From contig PLXF01000142.1 in NCBI GenBank assembly GCA_003151315.1, positions 676 to 13,256 of the forward strand: a stretch of 12,581 nucleotides of DNA, given 5' to 3'. Below the pieces are notes generated by a model. That model saw only the letters and a list, made by a program, of their open reading frames with translations. It did no database searches and was not told the origin of the DNA. Position 1 is the first letter of the stretch. The number at the start of each line of letters is the position of its first letter. A program made the position numbers and the translations under genes. The stretch comes from Parachlamydiales bacterium (GTDB taxonomy: Bacteria > Chlamydiota > Chlamydiia > Chlamydiales > SM23-39). Positions 6,103-11,734 of this stretch are shown piece after piece.

Positions 6103-7323
6103 CTATTTTATTAAGGCTGCTACTTCAGGGCTAAATCTATCTCGAATTGCATCGATTTTAGATTTTAAGAGAAGTTCTAGATTTTCAAGACAAATGGCCT
6201 TATTTTTTTTAATGGTCGTTTGAACCTCTTTTTCACTAAGCCACACAAAGTTGTAACCCTTGTCGGATTGTTCGTCATATCTATAACGATTTCCTTTTTC
6301 CCTTTGTTCTTCTAAAGAATATGTATAGCCAGGCTTTAGATTTTTTTTGTCAAAAGAAGGAAAGAACGAATTGAATATCTCATCTGAAATTTTTGTCAGA
6401 TCCGTTTCCTTAAAGTAACGCTTTATAAAAGAGTTCCCGAGGGGGCTGCTAGCGGCAGTGTCAGATTCTTTTTTCTCGATATCAAGAAACTGTTTTTCAG
6501 AAAGCGATGCTATTCTTCTTTCAATTGATGATGGAGTCCCTCGTCCGCCTTCGAGAGCGCACACCATTTGAGCGGAAGAGAGTCTAGAAAAATTAAGGAC
6601 TGGAATTTGGCAGTCTGTGAGTAAAGCAAACGCTTGCGGTGGCAGCAGATCTACAACTTCGTTTAGTTCGTTTCCATTCAGTGTGCTTATTTGTGCAATG
6701 GAGATAGCAAACCGTTCTTGTTCTTGCGGTCTTACAACGGGTTTGTTCTCAATAGATTTCATCAGATCGGCCCGCTCTATACGGATTTTTTCCAGTCGCA
6801 AATAAAGAAGGGTAGGAACAGATTTAAAATCTGCGGCTAAATCCTGAATAGACATGCGGACAAGGTCTTCATCAGAGATAAGAGCTAAGCGAACCTTCGA
6901 TTTTTGGATAGGGGTATCTATGGCGATTTCTTGCAGATTAAATAGACTAATCTCTGTTAAAATCCGATCAGAAGTAGCTCTAAGCCTCTCCAAAAAAGGG
7001 AAGGCCTTATTTATCGCGAGAATACTTCCATTTAAGTCTAATTTTTGAAGGATTTTGCCCCATAAGGAGATTTTTTCTATAGCCTTAAGATCAGCCAAGG
7101 AAAGAGTACACGACAGCTCAATATTGTTATATTCTTGATCTCCTAAAGAGAAGCTGAAGTGAGTTTCTGAAAGAGTGGACATCTTTTTCATAATTGTTTC
7201 GATCCGCTCTTGCTGAGTCAACTCGACATAATCGGAATCTTCGTCTTTATTTGGAATCGGAAGAAAAAGCCGATCGTTTTCACCTGGAAGAGTTATGTTA
7301 TCTAATTGGGAAATAGCAGCCAT
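6103..7323 (-). CDS. Orphan AT-rich protein, possible secreted effector
   Basis: A 406-residue, charged, largely helical protein I cannot assign to a family. There is no signal peptide or membrane segment. Leucine-rich helical stretches recur: STLNGNELNEVVDLLPPQAF with ALLTDCQIPVLNFSRLSSAQM (about 212-254), then RIASLSEKQFLDIE. The pattern 'QI..L....LS..Q' resembles short helical repeats I recall in chlamydial hypothetical proteins, but I cannot confirm homology. The C-terminal third is Lys/Glu/Arg-rich. The start ATG (7323-7321) has an AAGG four bases upstream and a good promoter at 7360-7387. Base use is AT-rich (20 of 60 G+C at 6121-6180, against 31 of 60 at 8521-8580 in the M48 gene). Copies of a palindromic repeat lie on both sides. 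These traits fit a lineage-specific or acquired gene; a type III effector role is only a guess. Confidence 0.8.
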   Translation of the reverse strand: MAAISQLDNITLPGENDRLFLPIPNKDEDSDYVELTQQERIETIMKKMSTLSETHFSFSLGDQEYNNIELSCTLSLADLKAIEKISLWGKILQKLDLNGSILAINKAFPFLERLRATSDRILTEISLFNLQEIAIDTPIQKSKVRLALISDEDLVRMSIQDLAADFKSVPTLLYLRLEKIRIERADLMKSIENKPVVRPQEQERFAISIAQISTLNGNELNEVVDLLPPQAFALLTDCQIPVLNFSRLSSAQMVCALEGGRGTPSSIERRIASLSEKQFLDIEKKESDTAASSPLGNSFIKRYFKETDLTKISDEIFNSFFPSFDKKNLKPGYTYSLEEQREKGNRYRYDEQSDKGYNFVWLSEKEVQTTIKKNKAICLENLELLLKSKIDAIRDRFSPEVAALIK

Positions 7324-7359
7324 GTTACCTTCGTAAAGTTAAAGTTTTTAGATTGAAAG

Positions 7360-7387
7360 ATTTTATAGAAATCGTCTTTTTTGTCAA
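7360..7387 (-). promoter_or_regulatory. Probable sigma70-type (sigma66) promoter of the orphan gene
   Basis: On the minus strand a perfect TTGACA -35 (7387-7382) and a TAAAAT -10 (7365-7360, five of six) are separated by 16 bp of AT-rich sequence. The predicted start lies about 30 bases before the ATG at 7323. This is the best consensus promoter in the window. Confidence 0.6.
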
Positions 7388-7410
7388 AAGATTTTGTTGT
7401 CACGCATGAT

Positions 7411-7486
7411 TTATGCACCTCGTGATTCAAGGATCGGTTATTTTGGCGTGCCTCAAAAGGCAATTCTTGAACCACGAGAGGTATAA
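7411..7486. repeat. Head-to-head pair of the palindromic repeat (76-bp imperfect inverted repeat), copy 3
   Basis: Arms 7411-7438 and 7459-7486 are inverted copies matching at 20 of 28 positions. The left arm holds TCGTGATTCAAGGATCGGT in the same orientation as copies 1 and 2; the right arm, read on the other strand, holds TTATACCTCTCGTG then GTTCAAGAATTGCC. The 20-bp centre contains a minor TTTTG/CAAAA dyad. Inner stems of both arms still pair if G-T wobble is allowed. It lies between the divergent promoters of the orphan and thioredoxin genes, so it could influence both, form a cruciform, or be a MITE-like insertion. Confidence 0.65.
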
Positions 7487-7521
7487 CAACCAGGTTTTGA
7501 GTAAGGCGATGCATCTGCGAG

Positions 7522-7549
7522 TTGATTTTTGAATCAGCTTGTGTATGCT
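7522..7549 (+). promoter_or_regulatory. Candidate promoter of the thioredoxin gene
   Basis: TTGATT (7522-7527), 16 bp, then TATGCT (7544-7549, four of six). The start would be near 7556, about 22 bases before the ATG at 7578. The spacer includes a small TGATT/AATCA dyad. Modest match to consensus. Confidence 0.3.
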
Positions 7550-7577
7550 ATAACTTAAACTGCTTTATAGGAGAAAA

Positions 7578-7949
7578 ATGGGACGTTATCTGTTTTTAAT
7601 TATATCTGTACTCAGTTGTTCTTTGTCTGCTGAGGTGATGCGGATGAATCAGCAAAATGGGGAAGAGATTCTTTCCTCTACTCGACCGACGATTGTCGAT
7701 GTTTACGCCGATTGGTGCCCGCCATGTGCCCAATTTGGTCCGATATTTAGCGATATGAGCGATGAGCGGGAGGCGATTCAGTTTGTTAAGCTAAATGCCG
7801 ATCAAGAGCCAGAACTGGCTCGTAAGTTTCGGATTAAAGCGCTGCCGACAACTCTATTTCTCAAAGGGGGAAAAGAGCTGGGACGCAAAGCCGGTTCAAT
7901 GAGCAAAGAGGACCTAGAAGCGGCTATCCATCACTACTTTAAAAATTAA
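7578..7949 (+). CDS. Exported thioredoxin-like protein with CPPC active site
   Basis: A 123-residue thioredoxin-fold protein that would act on disulfides outside the cytoplasm. It has a signal peptide (MGRYLFLIISVLSCSLSA, cleavage near residue 18), the strand-plus-active-site IVDVYADWCPPC (39-50, Cys47 and Cys50), and the cis-proline loop IKALPTT (Pro90) before TLFLKGG, all in normal order. The active site is CPPC instead of the CGPC of classical thioredoxin; the residues between the cysteines tune redox potential, so its role (reductant, isomerase or oxidase) cannot be set from sequence. Cys14 in the signal peptide forms only a weak lipobox (VLSC), so a soluble periplasmic protein is preferred. 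An AGGAG four bases before the ATG supports the start. Its stop shares the palindrome TTAA with the stop of the convergent M48 protease gene. Confidence 0.9.
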   Translation: MGRYLFLIISVLSCSLSAEVMRMNQQNGEEILSSTRPTIVDVYADWCPPCAQFGPIFSDMSDEREAIQFVKLNADQEPELARKFRIKALPTTLFLKGGKELGRKAGSMSKEDLEAAIHHYFKN

Positions 7950-9160
7950 TCTCGGAAGTGTTTTTCATATTTGAGAGGGCGATTTTCTCTCCAAGGGCAA
8001 TAGGTGTTGCAGAATTCGACCCGCTCGGCGAGCGGCGGATGGGAACAGCGCCAAAATTTGTACAGAGGACCTGGTCGCGGATTGGCTAGGTTCTTTTCTT
8101 GGAGAGTTACGAACGCTTCGCCTGCTGCTCGGTTATTTTGGGTGATCTCGAGGCCGAATCGGTCCGCTTCGTGCTCCATGTAGCGGCTAACGCTATTGGA
8201 CACCGGATCGGTTAGGAGAGAGAAAACGGAGAGGAGCAGCAGCAATAGAGGAAACGAGCCGATATCGTGCAGGTGGTAGACGCCAAAACGGCGGCCATAG
8301 CGGCGCAATAGGAAATGGGCCGAGCGGTAGGTAAGATAAAATAGGAGAAACGAAAGAGCGGCAAAATAGATCAGATTCCACCAGATATGGTGCAATACGT
8401 AGTGCCCCATCTCATGTCCCATCACAAATAGGAGCTGGTCTTCGGGTAATTGGGCGATGGTGGTGTCCCATAAGACGATCCGATTGGTGCTGCCAAGGCC
8501 AATTACGTAGGCATTTACCATTTTGGTGTCTTGGCTTTTGTCCACTTCAAATACGCGGCCCCCTTGGATGCCCGCTTTACAGGCGAGATCGAGGATCTTT
8601 TGCTCAAGGGCTTTATTTTTCATCGGTCCGAAATGATTAAAGAGAGGGTCGATCCAGATCGGTTGGATGAGCATGATCAGAAAGACAATGGCTGTACTGG
8701 CAATACTGCTATAGATCCACCAGCGGCGGGGACTCTTTTTCAGCAATAGATAGAAGATCCAGACAAAAGCGAGGGAGAGGACGGCGACAACTAAAGTGCC
8801 TTTGCCATAATTGCTAAACCAGCGGCTGAGATTTTGAGAGGAGAGCCCATATTCGTGCATCCGGATGTAGCCTGCATAAAAATCGAGGGGGAAGCTTAAG
8901 AGTTGCGAGATGGCTGTATAGAGGAGCAAATAGATGGCGATAGTAAAAAACCAGACGCTTCTTCCCGTTCGCGCTGAAAATGTGGCCAATTTCCCGCTGA
9001 ACCCCGTTGCTAGGATAAGGAGGGGAATGGCAAGGCTCCACAACTGTTGGACAATCCACAAAAGGTTACCGCTATGGTAAAAGCGCATCGCTTCTTCGGT
9101 GGCCTCAGGAACGGCCACGTTGGCGCAAGAGGTGGCTAAGAGGTATAAGCAGTTTAACAT
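7946..9160 (-). CDS. M48-family integral-membrane zinc metalloprotease (Ste24/CAAX protease type)
   Basis: A 404-residue membrane protease of the Ste24 type. The zinc site is HEMGH (249-253) with the third ligand Glu331 in EHEADRFG (329-336). The catalytic domain also has the family segments NAYVIGLGSTNRIVLWDTT (216-234). Several hydrophobic membrane segments come before the catalytic motif (about 34-51, 69-90, 123-140, 161-175) and one or two after it (about 261-277, 303-317). This is the Ste24 architecture, not that of the shorter HtpX. In eukaryotes Ste24 trims prenylated proteins and clears blocked translocons; in bacteria these enzymes are generally linked to membrane-protein quality control. 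Start ATG 9160-9158 has an AAAGGAA Shine-Dalgarno six bases upstream (complement of 9167-9173). It ends tail-to-tail with the thioredoxin gene, 4-bp overlap. Confidence 0.92.
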   Translation of the reverse strand: MLNCLYLLATSCANVAVPEATEEAMRFYHSGNLLWIVQQLWSLAIPLLILATGFSGKLATFSARTGRSVWFFTIAIYLLLYTAISQLLSFPLDFYAGYIRMHEYGLSSQNLSRWFSNYGKGTLVVAVLSLAFVWIFYLLLKKSPRRWWIYSSIASTAIVFLIMLIQPIWIDPLFNHFGPMKNKALEQKILDLACKAGIQGGRVFEVDKSQDTKMVNAYVIGLGSTNRIVLWDTTIAQLPEDQLLFVMGHEMGHYVLHHIWWNLIYFAALSFLLFYLTYRSAHFLLRRYGRRFGVYHLHDIGSFPLLLLLLSVFSLLTDPVSNSVSRYMEHEADRFGLEITQNNRAAGEAFVTLQEKNLANPRPGPLYKFWRCSHPPLAERVEFCNTYCPWRENRPLKYEKHFRD

Positions 9161-9191
9161 GAGGGGTTCCTTTCATACTCAAACCTTAACA

Positions 9192-9213
9192 TATACTATT
9201 CAAGAACGGTTAT
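9192..9213 (+). repeat. Degenerate copy of the palindromic repeat, copy 4
   Basis: TATAC at 9192-9196 is followed directly by ATTCAAGAA (9198-9206) and CGGT (9207-9210). Compared with copies 1 and 2, the GCTCGTG segment and one base before CGGT are missing. It lies in the gap between the divergent M48 protease and LRR genes. The shared 9-mer plus correct flanks make a decayed copy plausible, but it is short enough that chance is possible. TATACT (9192-9197) also resembles a -10 box. Confidence 0.35.
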
Positions 9214-9244
9214 CCAAGCTATATTTATGCCGCCCGTTTTACTT

Positions 9245-9248
9245 GGAG
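9245..9248 (+). promoter_or_regulatory. Shine-Dalgarno that decides the LRR gene start
   Basis: GGAG lies five bases before ATG 9254. The ATG at 9227 is preceded by AGCTATATTT with no purine-rich site, so the shorter protein is more likely. Confidence 0.55.
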
Positions 9249-9253
9249 ATTCT

Positions 9254-11128
9254 ATGACTCAGCTCATCGCACAAACTGCCCCTACACGAACCTTTTTTGA
9301 AAACCATGAAAGGGATCCCGAGGATGACGATCATCTAAGTGCCTTGGTTTTGTCCTTTTTGCCCGTTAGGGAAATTGTGGCTGATGTTGGTTTTTTTACC
9401 AAAGGGAGATCTGTAGCGGTATCACACGATGAGGTTTGCGGGAGGCGGATAGAAATAGTGCAAAGAAGTATCCTCTTACAAAGCAACAGATCCTCCTTTC
9501 AGGCCTTTGTAAATGATCGTATCTTTGACGCCTATTTAGGGGTGGAGATTTTATCCCAATTGCCTCTAAGTCAGGCGGTATCTGTTAGTCGGCTTTTTAC
9601 AGAGGATCGCGATAGGCGTGTTGAATTCATGCAAAGAGCCTGCATCTCACAGATTCGCGGGGGTTGCGCTACTTTGAAAACTATTCGAGCCTCTATGACC
9701 CCTGAGCAAGAACGATCTATTGAGAAAGGATTGCCCTATCCTAGTTTTCTTCGGGAAATTACACAGTTAGAGATAAAAGGCGATGATATTATCACGGAGC
9801 GGTTATTAGAGGCTCTGCCTCATCTAGAGTCTGTAAAAATAATCGATTTTTGGGTTGCCAACGATTGTTTCGTCGTTTTGTTCGCGACTCGTTATCCTAA
9901 CTTAAAAACTCTTAAAATAAGTTCAAGGGCAATTATAGAACTTTCTGCTGTGGCTGTAAAGATTTTAACGGCTTATCGTCGTTTGGAGAAACTGTATTTA
10001 ACTCAGTGTGTTGTGAGCGATGAAAGCCTTAGATTGATCGCGCAAAATCTGCCTCTTCGAGTGCTTGATATCAGTCAGTTTATAACCCTTCCCCAATTGC
10101 AGTTTATTAGTGAAAATTGCCGGAGACTCGAGGAGATAACTATTGAGTATATTGGCACGGAATTTTTGGAAATTATTTTAAATACAGTTCGTTCCTTGAG
10201 GAAGGCAAAACTAGGTTTTTTGTGTGAGGAGATAAGTAAATTAATTTCTGAGAGACTTCCTGTTTTTATGCGATTAGAAGAATGCGAGCTAAATGTTCAT
10301 AACTATGGCCATACTAGGATAGCTCAATTAATAATCAAAAAAGGACACTTAGAAAATGTGCATGTAAAAGGAATGGCTGGGAAACAGGAAGTGCAATTAA
10401 CGATGACAGGAGAGCCTTCGTTACGGATAAGAGTAGCGCCTTCATGGCATCAATCTGATTTCGACAATATAGTTCAAAGTATTATTCCTTACTGTCGTTC
10501 TTTGAAGAAAATTGATTTGCATAATTACTATTTAAGTGATGAAAACATTCGATTGATCGTGCAAAACAATCCTCTTTTGCGAGTTTTTAGCGCAATAGAG
10601 TGTCATTTACCAGCCGTTCAAGTACATCTGATCGCCCAATATTGTCCCTATTTGGAGGAATTAGTAATTCCCGAAAACTTTATTGCAGAAGGGGCAGTTT
10701 CGTTACTCGCTCAAAATTGTCTGGCTCTTCGTATTTTGGATTTAGGGGCATGTGCTGGAGTGACTGATAAAGACATCAGAAACGTGGCTCTCCATTGTCA
10801 ACAATTAGAAAAATTATATCTTAGCGGACAACAATTAACTGAAGAAACGCTTGATGCTATCGTAGAGCGATGTCCAAATCTTCAGGTTTTGGACTTGGCT
10901 TACAACGATATGGAAGATAGTTGGGTCATATTTATTGTTAAAAGCTGTAAGCATTTGAAAGAATTGAATTTAAGAAATTGCACGGGTGTTACTTTGCTTT
11001 CTTTGTATGCCATTTTAACGGAGAGCCAATCTTTGGAAAAACTCAATATTGAAGAAATTTTTACTGATAGGGATTCTGATCGTTTAATTCAGAGCCTCAG
11101 AGAAAAGGGAATTGCTGTTAGGGAATAA
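9254..11128 (+). CDS. Leucine-rich-repeat protein with tandem F-box-like N-terminal motifs (putative eukaryote-like effector)
   Basis: A 624-residue protein. From about residue 166 to the end it consists of some 16 leucine-rich repeats of the AMN1/FBXL (RNI) type, for example LRILDLGACAGVTDKDIRNVA and NLQVLDLAYNDMEDSWVIFIV. The N-terminus has two related segments resembling an F-box: LSALVLSFLPVREIV (residues 28-42) and LGVEILSQLPLSQAVSVSRLF (95-115). F-box plus LRR is the layout of eukaryotic SCF ubiquitin-ligase substrate adaptors; amoeba-associated chlamydiae are known to carry many such proteins. A host-directed, type III secreted role is inferred, since no signal peptide is visible. An upstream in-frame ATG at 9227 has no ribosome-binding site, whereas ATG 9254 has GGAG at 9245-9248, so I start here. 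AT-rich (21 of 60 G+C at 10201-10260). The 3' end overlaps nth by 45 bp. Confidence 0.87.
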   Translation: MTQLIAQTAPTRTFFENHERDPEDDDHLSALVLSFLPVREIVADVGFFTKGRSVAVSHDEVCGRRIEIVQRSILLQSNRSSFQAFVNDRIFDAYLGVEILSQLPLSQAVSVSRLFTEDRDRRVEFMQRACISQIRGGCATLKTIRASMTPEQERSIEKGLPYPSFLREITQLEIKGDDIITERLLEALPHLESVKIIDFWVANDCFVVLFATRYPNLKTLKISSRAIIELSAVAVKILTAYRRLEKLYLTQCVVSDESLRLIAQNLPLRVLDISQFITLPQLQFISENCRRLEEITIEYIGTEFLEIILNTVRSLRKAKLGFLCEEISKLISERLPVFMRLEECELNVHNYGHTRIAQLIIKKGHLENVHVKGMAGKQEVQLTMTGEPSLRIRVAPSWHQSDFDNIVQSIIPYCRSLKKIDLHNYYLSDENIRLIVQNNPLLRVFSAIECHLPAVQVHLIAQYCPYLEELVIPENFIAEGAVSLLAQNCLALRILDLGACAGVTDKDIRNVALHCQQLEKLYLSGQQLTEETLDAIVERCPNLQVLDLAYNDMEDSWVIFIVKSCKHLKELNLRNCTGVTLLSLYAILTESQSLEKLNIEEIFTDRDSDRLIQSLREKGIAVRE

Positions 11129-11734
11129 TCGGCAGATAGGACATTTTTCCGCCAAATGGCCTCGAGCGGGGCAGTAGGTTCTGGCAAAGTAGATGATTTG
11201 TAGGTGGCGTTTGATCCATTCGTTTTTGGGGAATAGTTTTTTTAGATCTTCTTCTGTTTTCTTGACCGTTTTTCCGGAACTGAGCCCCCAGCGGTGAGCG
11301 CATCGGTGGATGTGCGTATCGACGGGAAATGCGGGTTCTTGAAAGGCTTGGGCCATTACGACAGAGGCTGTTTTGTGCCCTACACCTGGGAGCTTTTCCA
11401 GTTCATCTATGTCGCGAGGGACTTTTCCTTTGTGGCGTTCGATTAGATCGTGGGAGAGTTGCCAGATCGCTTTCGATTTGGCGGTACTTAAACCACAGGG
11501 ACGAATGATCTCTTGGATCTCCTCGGGCTTTAGCAGAATCATTTGTTGGGGTGTCGACGCTTTAGCAAAGAGCAGGGGCGTAATTTGGTTGACTCTCAGA
11601 TCGGTGCACTGGGCGGAGAGAAGGACGGCGATTAGAAGTGTATAGGGGTCCTTATGGGCGAGAGGAATCGTTGGATGTGGAAAATATTCGTCGAGAATTT
11701 GTCCGATCCGGTGGGCTTTTTCTTTTTTCTTCAT
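11084..11734 (-). CDS. nth: Endonuclease III (DNA glycosylase/AP lyase) with altered C-terminal iron-sulfur loop
   Basis: Removes oxidised pyrimidines and nicks abasic sites in base-excision repair. The 216-residue protein has the HhH-GPD core: LLSAQCTD, the helix-hairpin-helix LPGVGHKTA with catalytic Lys121, and FPVDTHIHR with catalytic Asp139 (E. coli Lys120, Asp138). The C-terminal [4Fe-4S] region is unusual: cysteines at 188, 198 and 201 (YCPARGHLAEKCPIC) give C-X9-C-X2-C, not the classical C-X6-C-X2-C-X5-C, and the fourth position is Ser207. That serine is coded in the 45 bases overlapping the LRR gene. The ATG (11734-11732) shares ATGA with the mnmE stop, implying translational coupling; a TTG at 11746-11744 would add four residues and is less likely. 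The mnmE-nth pairing matches Chlamydia. Confidence 0.93.
   Translation of the reverse strand: MKKKEKAHRIGQILDEYFPHPTIPLAHKDPYTLLIAVLLSAQCTDLRVNQITPLLFAKASTPQQMILLKPEEIQEIIRPCGLSTAKSKAIWQLSHDLIERHKGKVPRDIDELEKLPGVGHKTASVVMAQAFQEPAFPVDTHIHRCAHRWGLSSGKTVKKTEEDLKKLFPKNEWIKRHLQIIYFARTYCPARGHLAEKCPICRLFPNSNSLFSEALN

Noticed and set aside
7302..7514. 70-codon minus-strand open frame across the orphan gene's upstream region
   Set aside because: It runs through the promoter and the inverted repeat, has no ribosome-binding site and no protein-like pattern; its apparent motifs are translated repeat.
7588..7619. Lipobox in the thioredoxin signal peptide (VLSC)
   Set aside because: Leu at position -2 and the better cleavage site at SLSA favour an ordinary signal peptide.
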